A stretch of 64,000 nt of DNA from an uncultured Erythrobacter sp. (GCA_947495555.1 CANLZI010000001.1:2146861-2210860); one strand, 5' to 3'. Shown: positions 25,930 through 35,272, numbered from the stretch's first letter. Notes: generated from the letters alone by a model not told the origin. Made by a program: numbers and translations.

Positions 25930-27147
25930 ATGGAATTTGATGGCGCCAACCTTTTGCAGCTGGATAATTTCGTCACGCTGACATTTGGCATCATTGTTCT
26001 GTTCGTCGGGATCAAGATCACCGACCGCATCGGCTTTCTCCAGCGTTACAACATTCCCGAGCCCGTAACTGGCGGCATGGCCGCTTCAATGATTGCGCTG
26101 CTAGTTTATGCAACGTTCGGGCTTGAGATCGAGTTTAGCCTTTACGCTCGTGACATATTCTTGATCTATTTTTTTACGACCATCGGTATCAATGCCCGCT
26201 TCAGCCAATTGATGGCCGGGGGCAAGCCGTTGGTCATATTGCTCTTACTGACGCTGACCTTTCTGACCATTCAGGACACGGTTGGTTATTTGGCAGCCAG
26301 TGCACTGGGCCAGCCGAGCGGTGTGGGCATATTGGTGGGATCAGCATCGCTTGCGGGAGGTCATGGAACGGCCATCGCTTGGGCACCCACAATTGCCGAG
26401 CAACAGGGCGTTAGCAATGCTTTGGAAATCGGAGTTGCAGCGGCGACCATCGGACTTGTGATCGCCAGTGTTATTGGCGGACCAATCGCGAAATTCCTCT
26501 TGGCACGGCACAATCTGCAGGCGGACAGCGACAGCGATCTGTTGGTTGGGATTGAGCGCGACAAACAAGATGCAACGTCGATTACCCATATCAATCTGAT
26601 GGGCGCTATCTTGATCATCCATGTCGCGATGATCTTTGGCTACGCGCTCAACGAAATCGTTGCCCAACTGGGTCTAAAATTGCCGCTGTTCGTTTCGTGC
26701 ATGATGGTCGCCATCCTCATGACCAACACGATTCCTGTCGCCTTCAAAAAGGTGCAGTGGCCAACCGGGTCAAAGGCGCTTGCGCTTATCTCCGATTTCT
26801 CGCTTGGTCTGTTTATCGCCATGTCGCTGATGGGCATGAAGCTGTGGGAGGTGGCAGACCTTGCTGGCCCATTGTTTGGGTTGTTGGCCGTCCAAGTCTT
26901 GGTCGCGGTTTTGTTTATCCTTTTCGTGGTGTTCCCGATCATGGGCCGAAACTATTTTGCGGCTGTATTGAGCGCAGGTTTTGCTGGTTTCTGCTTGGGT
27001 GCGACCCCTACCGCCATAGCGAACATGTCAGCGGTAACAAAAACCCATGGGCCATCACCGACCGCCTTTATCATTGTGCCACTTGTGGGTGCGTTCTTCG
27101 TTGATGTTGCGAACGCCCTGCTCATTCAATTCTTCCTGTCGCTGTGA
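25930..27147 (+). CDS. gltS: Sodium/glutamate symporter, GltS family
   Basis: This 405-residue protein has ten or more hydrophobic helices. The GltS hallmarks GTAIAWAP (with the preceding GGHG) and the C-terminal GATPTAIANM reentrant segment are present. GltS imports glutamate with sodium. The gene begins six bases after the efflux channel gene, so it is probably in the same transcript. Coupling of glutamate uptake to efflux is odd and may be chance operon composition. Confidence 0.88.
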   Translation: MEFDGANLLQLDNFVTLTFGIIVLFVGIKITDRIGFLQRYNIPEPVTGGMAASMIALLVYATFGLEIEFSLYARDIFLIYFFTTIGINARFSQLMAGGKPLVILLLLTLTFLTIQDTVGYLAASALGQPSGVGILVGSASLAGGHGTAIAWAPTIAEQQGVSNALEIGVAAATIGLVIASVIGGPIAKFLLARHNLQADSDSDLLVGIERDKQDATSITHINLMGAILIIHVAMIFGYALNEIVAQLGLKLPLFVSCMMVAILMTNTIPVAFKKVQWPTGSKALALISDFSLGLFIAMSLMGMKLWEVADLAGPLFGLLAVQVLVAVLFILFVVFPIMGRNYFAAVLSAGFAGFCLGATPTAIANMSAVTKTHGPSPTAFIIVPLVGAFFVDVANALLIQFFLSL

Positions 27148-27171
27148 TACGAAGAAGATCAGGAGAAAATT

Positions 27172-27750
27172 ATGCGTAGATTTCTGATTGCAGTCGCTGC
27201 CTCAAGCCTCGTCCTTGCTGGATGTGCCACGACTGGGCGTATCACAACCGATTTCGACCAATCGCAGAATTTTAGCGAGTATGCGATGTTTGCTTGGGCT
27301 GGCAGAAGCCCAATGATCGTCCAAGGAAACCGGTTAGTGCCGGCGATGGTGCAAGCAGAAGTTGCCGAAGCCATCAAACAGGATCTGATCTCTAAGGGCT
27401 ATACGTACACTCAAAACTTACAGGAAGCTGACTTTGCCGTATCATTCACGATTGGTACGCGAGATGGCATCCGTACGAATGAGTATCCCGACTATTTTTG
27501 GCAGAACCGAGTGGGTTGGGCTTGGGGCGATCCCTATTGGCCGCGCCTCGCGACTATGCCGCCAATGCGAACCGAAGTGCGTGAATATACCGAAGGTACA
27601 TTGTCAGTGGATATGTTTGACGTTGAGCGCCGCGCTCCGGTCTGGCACGGAGTCGGGCAGCGAAATCTTTCTCGGGCGGAATTACGTGGCGACACCAACA
27701 CGGCAAGCCAAGACGTGAGGACGATCCTCGCTGGATTCCCGCCTAGCTAA
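27172..27750 (+). CDS. DUF4136 lipoprotein
   Basis: This 192-residue lipoprotein (LVLAGCATTG) carries the DUF4136 pattern. There is an early YAMFAWAG strand, DLISKGYTYTQNLQEADFAV, then EYTEGTLSVDMFDVERRAPVWHG. Family members are outer- or periplasmic-membrane lipoproteins without known function. AGGAGAAA precedes the ATG. It lies 24 bp after gltS and ends 11 bp before the convergent HdeA-like gene. Confidence 0.85.
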   Translation: MRRFLIAVAASSLVLAGCATTGRITTDFDQSQNFSEYAMFAWAGRSPMIVQGNRLVPAMVQAEVAEAIKQDLISKGYTYTQNLQEADFAVSFTIGTRDGIRTNEYPDYFWQNRVGWAWGDPYWPRLATMPPMRTEVREYTEGTLSVDMFDVERRAPVWHGVGQRNLSRAELRGDTNTASQDVRTILAGFPPS

Positions 27751-27761
27751 GGTCAACCGGT

Positions 27762-28103
27762 CTAGTCGATGTGTGTTTTGAGTACGTCCAAAACCAACGC
27801 ATCTGGAGCGTCAACGCACTCCATCATTGTGTTGATTACAGCTGTTTGTACTTCCCTTGGGGAAATGTCTGCCGAACCCATTTCGCCTCGGGCGTAACCA
27901 TAAAGCATGACCAAAGCGAACGCTCTGTCATCTTCAGCTAAGGTAACAACATCCCAACATTTGAGCGTTGCGAAGTCCACTTTCTCATCGCTTTCCAAGC
28001 CGAAATTAGCTGTCGGCCCTTCATTGGTATCTTGCGCAGCAATCGGGGAAGCCATGAGAGACATCGCAGCAAGGGACATCGCCAATGTTTGAGTAATTTT
28101 CAT
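27762..28103 (-). CDS. HdeA/HdeB-like periplasmic protein
   Basis: This 113-residue protein has a cleavable signal (MKITQTLAMSLAAMSLMASPIAAQ). A small helical domain follows with two cysteines (LKCWDV and MMECVD) that probably form the HdeA-type disulfide. HdeA proteins are acid-activated chaperones; here the resemblance is in fold pattern, and acid stress function is unproven. Its ATG overlaps the stop of the upstream glycine-zipper gene. Confidence 0.7.
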   Translation of the reverse strand: MKITQTLAMSLAAMSLMASPIAAQDTNEGPTANFGLESDEKVDFATLKCWDVVTLAEDDRAFALVMLYGYARGEMGSADISPREVQTAVINTMMECVDAPDALVLDVLKTHID

Positions 28104-28486
28104 TTCCGTCGCTCCTCACGTGCCGCGCCCATACAGGCATCCAGCTCTAACCTGTAGATACGCGCTTTCTTGCGTTGTTCTTTCTTGGCTGCTCCGCGCT
28201 TCAGTGCACCAACGATACCGCCGATTATCGCACCGCGTTTAGCCGCCTTTTTTCGCTCTTTCTTGTTTCCGCCAAAGATCAAAGAACCAACAGCACCACT
28301 TGCCGCCCCCTTTGCAGCGCCATCCAGCGCACCTCCTGGCAAATACCGGTTCGGCACTGGCCCTCTATATCCAGAGAAATCGGCAGCTCGTTGTTGGCAA
28401 TACTCATACCGAGACTGGTTGTATTGCGCCTGGACGGGAAGGCACAAAACCGAAGTTAAGGCTCCGACCATTATTCCAACCTTCAA
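28100..28486 (-). CDS. Glycine-zipper envelope protein
   Basis: This protein of about 128 residues has a signal peptide (MKVGIMVGALTSVLCLPVQA). The first third is Tyr/Gln/Arg-rich, and the centre is a glycine-zipper (GGALDGAAKGAASGAVGSLIFGG, then GAIIGGIVGALKRGA) with basic connectors. Such zippers span or associate with the outer membrane. The start is uncertain: TTG at 28486 gives the best signal peptide, while an ATG at 28471 and an ATG at 28528 are in frame. It overlaps the HdeA-like gene by four bases and is likely co-expressed with it. Confidence 0.7.
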   Translation of the reverse strand: MKVGIMVGALTSVLCLPVQAQYNQSRYEYCQQRAADFSGYRGPVPNRYLPGGALDGAAKGAASGAVGSLIFGGNKKERKKAAKRGAIIGGIVGALKRGAAKKEQRKKARIYRLELDACMGAAREERRK

Positions 28487-28559
28487 TCGCAATTCTGCCT
28501 CCCAGCGTTGCCAATCCAATTGGAGCATAGCAGGACACGAACAATTCTAAAGAGCCAAT

Positions 28560-28700
28560 TGGGCGCGTCTGCTTCCCACCCCATTTGCGGACTTTGAATG
28601 GATGGCAGTTTGTGGGCCGTAAGCAGTCAGTCTGCTATCGTTCGATCATGAGGGAAAAGCCGACATTCTGACAACGACCCAATTGCGGACCTTCGACGAG
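28560..28700. repeat. Dispersed intergenic repeat, compound copy
   Basis: The gap contains GCGTCTGCTTCCCACCCCAT followed by TTGCGGAC, then GTAAGCAGTCAGTCTGC, then GACAACGACCCAATTGCGGA. The copy is therefore assembled from several repeat blocks. I see no gene in the surrounding 28529-28824 gap. Confidence 0.6.
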
Positions 28701-28824
28701 ATCCCCGGAAAATTCCCGCCAAAGCATTGTCGATTTCCCAAAGGTTCAGCGGCTCGCGGCGTTGAGTCTGCGAGAGTTCTAAATTCAGTTAGTAGTCCGA
28801 GTGTGGAACTAAGTATATCGTCAC

Positions 28825-29412
28825 TCAAACCAGCGCCGGGCGCAACATCGGTGTCATCACAGGCGAATTTCCAACCTGGATCTCCCCGATCTTCTCAAAG
28901 CCATGCCGCTCGTAAAGGGAGACATTGCGCGGATTAGAGGATTCCAAATAGGATGGTAAGTGATCTTCATCACAATGCGCCAATGCGTGTTTCATCAGCG
29001 CCGCACCCAACCCTTGCCCAATACAGGCCGGGTCCGCGCCGATCATTGGTAAGTACCAGTGATCGATCTGCGGGTGGAACTCTTGCACTTGCCCAAAGAA
29101 CTCACCGACTTCACCCAATCGCTCTTCCGGTATGGTTTCTTCAACCAGTGCACCAATCGCATCTCCATCCACCTCTGTGCCAGGTTTAAGCCACATCGCC
29201 GCAGCGCGCGGGCCCTCCACCATATAAGCGGTGCCTTCCTCCAACCCGCGAAAGCCAAATGCCTTGGCGAGGCGAGGCAATGCTTTGAGATAGGTTCCGG
29301 GTTCAGGCCACATCCAACGCGAAATGGGGTCGGCTGCGAAGCTCAGTGCCATTGTGTGGAGGATCGTGTCAGCATCCCTCAGTTCGGCTGTTCTGATTAT
29401 CGGATTTTCCAT
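28825..29412 (-). CDS. GNAT-family N-acetyltransferase
   Basis: This 195-residue protein shows the GNAT fold order. The beta4 to alpha3 acetyl-CoA loop is GLGAALMKHALAHC, and LESSNPRNVSLYERHGFEKIGE forms the C-terminal substrate/CoA segment. The mid region (EEGTAYMVEGPRAAAMWLKPG) is typical of a GNAT subfamily common in Sphingomonadales and actinobacteria. The acetyl acceptor is unknown. The gene is isolated, with repeat-filled gaps on both sides. Confidence 0.85.
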   Translation of the reverse strand: MENPIIRTAELRDADTILHTMALSFAADPISRWMWPEPGTYLKALPRLAKAFGFRGLEEGTAYMVEGPRAAAMWLKPGTEVDGDAIGALVEETIPEERLGEVGEFFGQVQEFHPQIDHWYLPMIGADPACIGQGLGAALMKHALAHCDEDHLPSYLESSNPRNVSLYERHGFEKIGEIQVGNSPVMTPMLRPALV

Positions 29413-29500
29413 GCTGCATGCTTACGCCAAAGAGCGCCCAAGATCTAGACGAGCGTCCGCTTCCCACCCCAATCCAAGACATTAAGAAATGTCAAAAGCT

Positions 29501-29721
29501 GGGTCGTTGCCTGACCAGCCGCTTTTGTCGTCCTAAGTGATGAACCTGCCAATCTGCTTCCAGCCAATCCCATTAAGCTAACAAACGACCGATTGTGGGG
29601 GTGGAAAGCGGCCGTATTGTACTAAGCTTTCAGGGCCTTAGGTATTGATCAGAGTATCTGTTCCAAACTGAAGTCCGGACAGGCTCTTTTAGTGTTGTCT
29701 TACCTTCTATTCGTTTCGTAG
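29501..29721. repeat. 221-bp repeat, copy A (includes 3' end of hydrolase gene)
   Basis: This stretch aligns without gaps to 40826-41046, with about 17 mismatches in 221 bases, only four of them in the last 130. It contains dispersed-repeat blocks (TTGCCTGACCAGCCGCTTTT, CGATTGTGGGGGTGGAAAGC). It runs into the last codons of the minus-strand serine hydrolase gene that ends at 29700. Confidence 0.9.
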
Positions 29722-30902
29722 ACTTTTCGCTCAAACGCTTGGTACAACCCGTATGCTCTTGGGTCAGCATATGGAAGATATTGTGAGAAATAGACTACGA
29801 CGATCTTTCTGTCATAGTCGATCGTGAAGTAGCTGTTGAATAGCCCTCCCCAGTATCCTTTTCTCGTCGGGCTTCCTTCCGAGTTTGCTGCTAAAGCAAT
29901 CCCCAGGCCAAAGAGATCATTTGATGAGCCCAATGACGGCGGATAACATAGGCTTGCGTCAATGCAGGTGAGGTCGCGTGTCACTCCCGCTGGAAGGTGG
30001 TTTCGAAACATTTCCTCGACGAGCTCGGAGCTTAGGATTCTGACTCCGTCGAGTTCTCCTTCATTGGCAAGCATGACGAGAAAACGTTTGAAATCGTTCG
30101 GGCTGCTAAACATGTCGCCGCCCCCATACTGGTTTGATGGGCTGAGCGGGATACGATCTTGAAATACCTCAAACCTATCTTTGTAACCGCTACCGTTACT
30201 ATCTACCGCAAAGAAACCGTAATCTACTATTTCCGCCTGTAGTTCCTCAGGAACATCAAACCAGGTCCTATCCAAGCCAAGTGGCCCGGAAATATTCTCT
30301 CGGACGTATTGCTCAAGCTTTAAGCCTGAGACTTCCTCAATGACTAAACCTGCCCAACCTACTCCTCTTCCGTAGATAAATCCCGCGCCAGCTTCGAAGA
30401 CACGGGGGGTCTCTTGATTCCACCCCATCTCCACGCCGCATGCCGCATGCCGTTCTGAATCAAATGTATATGCAAATCCGGCGGTATGACTGAGTAGGTG
30501 TCTCAATGTGATCGGCTCTGACGGCGAGATTAGCTCACAGTTTGGCCCAAGAATCTGAATTTCCGCAAGGCCCGGTAGAATCGGTTCGAGAGGTTCGTCG
30601 AGTGTAAGCACACCCCGGTCTACAAGCTGCAAAGCCGCAACTGTAGTTATGGTCTTTGTCATTGAAGCAATACGAAAAATCTGATCGCCAGATGGGTCAT
30701 AGCCGATTGTATGGGTAAGCTCTTTGCCAGTCTTCATGTCCATGCTGGACATATAAGCACCTGGGATGCCTGCCTCTTCAAACGACGCTTCGAATTGCGC
30801 AAAATTGCGGTCAAACGCAGTAGAGCAGGATGCCAATGCGAGACCGGCTAGCAACACAACAAAATTTAAAGTCGTGATGTTATGTCTACGGCTTTGCATC
30901 AT
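29700..30902 (-). CDS. Serine hydrolase lipoprotein (beta-lactamase / DD-peptidase fold)
   Basis: This protein of about 400 residues has a lipoprotein signal (LLAGLALASC). The nucleophile motif is SMTK (in FRIASMTKTITT). A Tyr motif YGRG and a YWGGLFNSYF segment near the C-terminus fit class-C-like esterase/peptidase relatives. The start is set by GAGG just ahead of the paired ATG codons at 30902 and 30899. A longer frame back to 30950 lacks a ribosome site. The 3' terminus is duplicated at 40.8-41.0 kb, so a paralogue once existed there. Confidence 0.85.
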   Translation of the reverse strand: MMQSRRHNITTLNFVVLLAGLALASCSTAFDRNFAQFEASFEEAGIPGAYMSSMDMKTGKELTHTIGYDPSGDQIFRIASMTKTITTVAALQLVDRGVLTLDEPLEPILPGLAEIQILGPNCELISPSEPITLRHLLSHTAGFAYTFDSERHAACGVEMGWNQETPRVFEAGAGFIYGRGVGWAGLVIEEVSGLKLEQYVRENISGPLGLDRTWFDVPEELQAEIVDYGFFAVDSNGSGYKDRFEVFQDRIPLSPSNQYGGGDMFSSPNDFKRFLVMLANEGELDGVRILSSELVEEMFRNHLPAGVTRDLTCIDASLCYPPSLGSSNDLFGLGIALAANSEGSPTRKGYWGGLFNSYFTIDYDRKIVVVYFSQYLPYADPRAYGLYQAFERKVYETNRR

Positions 30903-30974
30903 CGTCCTCGCCCCTAATCCCATGCACTCAAGACGTGAGAGTAGCTCCACCTTCTTATTTTGAAAGGATTGATT

Positions 30975-31057
30975 GCAACGTCCGCCTCTGGGTCGTTAGC
31001 GGACAGTCAGCTCTTCTCATGCACAACCCGATTACCGGACAGTCTGTAGTCGGCCCA
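30975..31057. repeat. Dispersed intergenic repeat copy
   Basis: AACGTCCGCCTCTGGGTCGT followed by TAGCGGACAGTC, then TTACCGGACAGTCTGTAGTC and GGCCCAAA. This copy fills the gap between the serine hydrolase start and the end of the SLOG/TM gene. Confidence 0.65.
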
Positions 31058-31064
31058 AACCCGG

Positions 31065-33080
31065 TCAGGCTGGGACGGTCGTGCGTTTGTTGCCGAACAC
31101 TGCCTGCCATGCCTGAATTTCTGCAAACGTCGTTTCGTCTGTCTGCCGCGCTAGCTGTGCCAAAGGCGCGTAACCGAGCGCGTCATCGCTTTGGTCAAGA
31201 TACATGACAGTGCGCTCTTGCAGCGCCTCTAGCCTGCGCGCGGTCATTTCCGAGATATCGGCAAACCGGTCAAAATCGCCGAAATATCCGATCGCAGCGA
31301 GTGCGCCGGCAATAGTTGGAAGGGCAACTGCACTGACCGTGAACCATTTGGCCAAGAGGGTAACCCATTCGGGAGCAATCACACTGATCTCCGATAGTCC
31401 GAACAAAACCAGATAAAGCGTGACCATTATCACCGCTAGCGCAAACAGCCGTTCGGCCAACGTTTCAATGGCGTGATGCGCGCGGTGAAGGCGCGCTGAT
31501 TTGCTTTGATGGTATTCAAGCTGAGGCAGGATCGCGTGATCAAGCAATAGCCGCCCAGACGCGCGCAGATAAGCGCCATCTACTTTTACGTTCGGCAAAC
31601 CGACACCGCGCACGACCTGACGGGCATACCATTCCGGCCAGCTGCCACGCACGCTTTGCGGCCAACCGCCAATAGGTCTGGCGACGCCCAATACGAGTAG
31701 GCCCGGCGCATGACGCAGATATTCGGCCAACCGCCGGGTTTCCAGCCAGCGGGCATGCAGACGGGCGCGTTGTCCCGAAATTGTGTTGACCACGATAGCC
31801 AATAGCAAAGCGAGCTCTAGCCCGGCGAAAATCCATTTGTACTCGGGTCCGGTGGTAGGAATATAAAGCAGGCCGACAAGGATCGCGAGTGGGCCGAGGG
31901 TGAAGTTCAGCACCATTCCTGACCGGAACAGGTCCGATAGACGCGATGCGATGGCGTTGGTCCATGCAAAGCGGTTTAGAACATGCTCACCGATGACGCT
32001 CGTGATCCGCTCGTCACCGCCCGGAAACGCATCGAGTGAGTCCAGTAAGGATTTTCCGCTTCCCGTGGCGACTTCGTCAGGCGCTTCGAAGGTCTGCCGC
32101 AAAGATCCGAACTTTTCGCGCCAATTGCGATGCCCAAACAGTGCTTCCACGCGCCGATAGGCATGACTGCCTGCCGAACTGTGATCGCGCCATGCTTCTT
32201 CGCCAAGGGTGGCCAGGCCGGTATGGGGGCTTTCGTCATCAGGTGCAGCCAATCCGACGCCATCGCTCACCAAGGCCTGCAATTGCGCATCGCGCAACGC
32301 AGCGCCAACCGGCGATTTAAGAGCAAGAGCATCGGGAGTATACACAATGCGCCAATCGTCCGGCGATGCAGGATCGATCCAGATCACCGGTACTCCAGCC
32401 GACAGAGCAGCCATTGCGGTATGGCCGGTTCCGCCGATATTGGTGGTAGATTCGCCGTCCCAAACGGCAATCACAATGTCCGATTGCTCGATCAGGATCC
32501 GGCCTGATTGCAGTGTTCGGTCAGAGGTATGGTGCAGAAACGTGCTGAGCGGTTTCGGATCATCTAAACTATCCAGCTTGGCGAGAAAGTGATCAGCAAC
32601 AATCGCATCACGCTCTGCCAGTTCGAAAACTGTGGCCTTATCCAACAGCGTTTCTATCGCAGTCATCCGCTTGCCTGTCGCCTCATCGCCAGGCACTTTG
32701 CCAGCCATGATTGCGCGTGCATCTGCAGCGGATTGCGGATCAGCATTGATAGCGGTGTTGAGCGCTCGGCCAAATGGCAGCGGAACTGCAAGCTCCCACC
32801 CATTTGCCAGCGCGAGATCAGCCGCTAGGTGGTCGGTTCCATCAGCCAGCAACGTCAGCAGACGCAGCACAGGCGGCTGAGGTTCAGCCCCGTGGACATC
32901 AAAGGCTTTCCCGCCATTTTCCAGAACAGAGAAAATCTCTGAAAGCGCCGCTGCCAGTGCTGCGCTGTCAGTTGGAAACGCCGGGTGCAAACGGCGATGC
33001 CCTGTTATGCCGATGCCAAGGCATGGCCGCGGCACGGGCGGTTCAAAACCCAGAGGGGGCGATGCAGGATTGGCAGTCAA
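31065..33080 (-). CDS. SLOG-like nucleotide-sensor plus four-TM (SLATT-like) protein
   Basis: This is a 671-residue protein. The N-terminal part has a Rossmann-type fold like SLOG/TIR-like sensor domains: GITGHR (24-29), LADGTDHLAADLAL (78-91), SDIVIAVWDGE (200-210) and GGTGHTAMAAL (216-226). The C-terminal part has two helix pairs (about 388-408 with 417-434, and 545-562 with 577-600). WLETRRLAEYLR (445-456) lies between them and resembles SLATT/DUF4231 membrane modules. In published comparative genomics, SLOG domains are predicted to bind nucleotide-derived signals and SLATT domains to be pore-type effectors. The start is TTG at 33080 with no good ribosome site, so it may be slightly off. 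The gene is divergent from the TIR protein. Confidence 0.75.
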   Translation of the reverse strand: MTANPASPPLGFEPPVPRPCLGIGITGHRRLHPAFPTDSAALAAALSEIFSVLENGGKAFDVHGAEPQPPVLRLLTLLADGTDHLAADLALANGWELAVPLPFGRALNTAINADPQSAADARAIMAGKVPGDEATGKRMTAIETLLDKATVFELAERDAIVADHFLAKLDSLDDPKPLSTFLHHTSDRTLQSGRILIEQSDIVIAVWDGESTTNIGGTGHTAMAALSAGVPVIWIDPASPDDWRIVYTPDALALKSPVGAALRDAQLQALVSDGVGLAAPDDESPHTGLATLGEEAWRDHSSAGSHAYRRVEALFGHRNWREKFGSLRQTFEAPDEVATGSGKSLLDSLDAFPGGDERITSVIGEHVLNRFAWTNAIASRLSDLFRSGMVLNFTLGPLAILVGLLYIPTTGPEYKWIFAGLELALLLAIVVNTISGQRARLHARWLETRRLAEYLRHAPGLLVLGVARPIGGWPQSVRGSWPEWYARQVVRGVGLPNVKVDGAYLRASGRLLLDHAILPQLEYHQSKSARLHRAHHAIETLAERLFALAVIMVTLYLVLFGLSEISVIAPEWVTLLAKWFTVSAVALPTIAGALAAIGYFGDFDRFADISEMTARRLEALQERTVMYLDQSDDALGYAPLAQLARQTDETTFAEIQAWQAVFGNKRTTVPA

Positions 33081-33276
33081 TGTGATCGGTTGTTCCCCCG
33101 GGAGAAGCGGTTCGGCTTTTCATCTCAAGTGCTAACCGCCCACAAAACGTTCGACAAGTGCTGCGTGCTTCCCGCATACTTTTGCGAACAGTGTTCGACA
33201 GGGCGGAAAAGCTGCGTTATCCCTTATGCTCCGGTCGCACGGTCAAGGGTGCAGGATTTCTGCGATAGAGGGGCAT
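33081..33276. promoter_or_regulatory. Divergent promoter region of the SLOG / TIR gene pair
   Basis: This 196-bp gap must carry promoters for both genes. A near-repeat occurs twice (GTTCGACAAG near 33150 and GTTCGACAGG near 33193) and could be a shared regulator site. GAGGGG lies five bases before the TIR start codon. No sigma-70 boxes stand out. Confidence 0.4.
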
Positions 33277-35241
33277 ATGAGCGGTCTGGATCATCCAGAA
33301 CAGGAGGGAACGGCAACGGACACTGTATTCCTCAGCTATTCGCGTGACGATCAACCGTTGGCGCGCAAAGTGTTCGACCTGCTTCAGGATGCTGGCATTT
33401 CGGTGTGGTGGGATGCCATGCTTGAAGGCGGCGCTCGTTACCATACCGTGACCGAGGATAAGCTTGAGACGGCAGATGCGGTTGTCGTGCTGTGGTCCAA
33501 GATTTCGTCAGTCTCGCACTGGGTCCATGACGAAGCCACGCGCGGACGCGATCGCGGAGCGATGGTCCCTGTTTCCATTGACGGCACAGAGCCGCCTTTG
33601 GGGTTTCGCCAATTTCAATGGATCACTCTGCCATCAGACGCCAATTGGACGGCGGACACTCCCGAAATCGAAGGACTGATAAAAGCAGTCAAATTGAAGC
33701 GCGATAGTGCATGCCCAGCAATTACAGAATCGTCAGGGGCGGGGGCGACTGCAGCCCAGGCTAAAACAAGCCCTGTGATCAGCCGCCGCGCGGCAATTTT
33801 TACCGGTGCGGCTCTCGCTGTTGGAGCAGGCGGCTTTACCGCGAGGAATGCGGGGTTGTTTGCGTCTGCTGAGACAGATATTAAGCTGGCAGTAATGCCT
33901 TTCAATGTAATGGGAGGACCGGGCGAAGATTCTTATTTACTCGAAGATTTCGCGGCGGGAATTCGGTCGCAATTGGCACGCAATCCGTTGCTGCATGTTG
34001 CGGCAAAAACATCCTCAAATGCGTTCCGCGACAAAGGCGATACCGCAGGTGTCATCAGCGGAAAGCTCAAGGTGAACTATTTGCTCACTGGCGATATCCG
34101 GCGTGCAGGCAATACTCTCACAGGCGGTGCGGAATTGATCGACGGAAACACCGACAGGGTGCTTCGCGAATTCGAAATCAAAGGCCCGATTGATAGCGTA
34201 TTCACCATTCAATCCCAGATTGCAGCAGGCATTGTCACTTTGCTGGCAGGCGCAGATGATCGCTCGACAGGGGGCGAAGTTTCGGGCGGTACGCAAAATG
34301 TCGCCGCTTATGATGCGTTCCTGCGCGGGCAAGAGCTCTACGATTCAGGGACGGACGAGGCGAGCGACCGCGCTGCCTTGACTAAGTTCAATGAAGCAAT
34401 CCGGCTCGATCCTGACTACGCCGCTGCTCACGCAAAGCGCGGGCGATCGCTGGCTCTGACCCAAAACCTTTATGGTGCGCCGCGCGAGAGGGACAGCGCG
34501 ATGAACGCTGCCGCCGAAGCCGCACGACGAGCAATCGCAATCGCGCCTGATTTTGCTGATGGTTACGCGGTGCTCGGCTTTGTCTTCGCAACGGGCAAGC
34601 TCGATATGGCAGGCGCGCTCAAGCCGTGGAAGCAGGCGTATGAACTGGGCAAAGGGGATGCTGACATCCTCAGCCGGTATGCAATTTTTCGCTCACGCAT
34701 CGGCGATGACAGCGAAGCGAAAGATGCAATAGCTTTGGCAGAATCGCTGGACCCGCTTAACGCCCGCGTGTTCCGATATGCCGGAGACATCGCCTACAAT
34801 TCGCGTGAGCCGGGGATGGCCATACTCGAATATGAAAAGGCCTATGGCCTCAATGAAGGGCTTTCGAGCTATCATAATTTAGTCGGCTGGGCCCGGCTAA
34901 CGATGGGCGACCTGGTCTCGGCCAAATCGAATTTTGAAGCAGAGACGCGGTATGTCTTCAAGAAAACCGGCCTTGCGATTGTCGAAGATAAACTCGGCAA
35001 TCGCGCTTTCGCCGAGAGGCACTTTGCAGAGCTCAAAGAGCATCAAGGAGACAAGAGCAATTACCAATACGCGCAAGTCCATGCACAGTGGGGTAATGAA
35101 GCTGAGGCGTTGAGCGCGTTGGCAGCAGCATGGGCCGCGCGTGACGCTGGTCTGGCGCAGATTTACAAAGACCCGATGCTTGATCCTCTTCGCGGAACCG
35201 AAGGATACCAACGAGCAGTCGCACGAATGGGTTTCGAATAA
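33277..35241 (+). CDS. TIR / membrane anchor / TolB-like / TPR protein
   Basis: This is a 654-residue protein. Residues 15-120 form a TIR domain (VFLSYSRDD, ISVWWDAML, ADAVVVLWS); the WVHDE motif places the candidate catalytic glutamate at 86. A hydrophobic segment (about 171-190) follows SRRAAIF, which resembles a twin-arginine motif. Residues about 200-325 resemble the TolB-like domain of membrane-bound signalling proteins (LAVMPFNVMGG). TPR helices fill about 340-640. TIR enzymes consume NAD or make cyclic ADP-ribose-type signals; here the TIR would be cytoplasmic and the TPRs periplasmic. The start is the ATG at 33277 after GAGGGG. Catalysis is inferred from one motif. Confidence 0.85.
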   Translation: MSGLDHPEQEGTATDTVFLSYSRDDQPLARKVFDLLQDAGISVWWDAMLEGGARYHTVTEDKLETADAVVVLWSKISSVSHWVHDEATRGRDRGAMVPVSIDGTEPPLGFRQFQWITLPSDANWTADTPEIEGLIKAVKLKRDSACPAITESSGAGATAAQAKTSPVISRRAAIFTGAALAVGAGGFTARNAGLFASAETDIKLAVMPFNVMGGPGEDSYLLEDFAAGIRSQLARNPLLHVAAKTSSNAFRDKGDTAGVISGKLKVNYLLTGDIRRAGNTLTGGAELIDGNTDRVLREFEIKGPIDSVFTIQSQIAAGIVTLLAGADDRSTGGEVSGGTQNVAAYDAFLRGQELYDSGTDEASDRAALTKFNEAIRLDPDYAAAHAKRGRSLALTQNLYGAPRERDSAMNAAAEAARRAIAIAPDFADGYAVLGFVFATGKLDMAGALKPWKQAYELGKGDADILSRYAIFRSRIGDDSEAKDAIALAESLDPLNARVFRYAGDIAYNSREPGMAILEYEKAYGLNEGLSSYHNLVGWARLTMGDLVSAKSNFEAETRYVFKKTGLAIVEDKLGNRAFAERHFAELKEHQGDKSNYQYAQVHAQWGNEAEALSALAAAWAARDAGLAQIYKDPMLDPLRGTEGYQRAVARMGFE

Positions 35242-35272
35242 CCGATTAGTAATTTGCAAGAAAGGATCGAAT

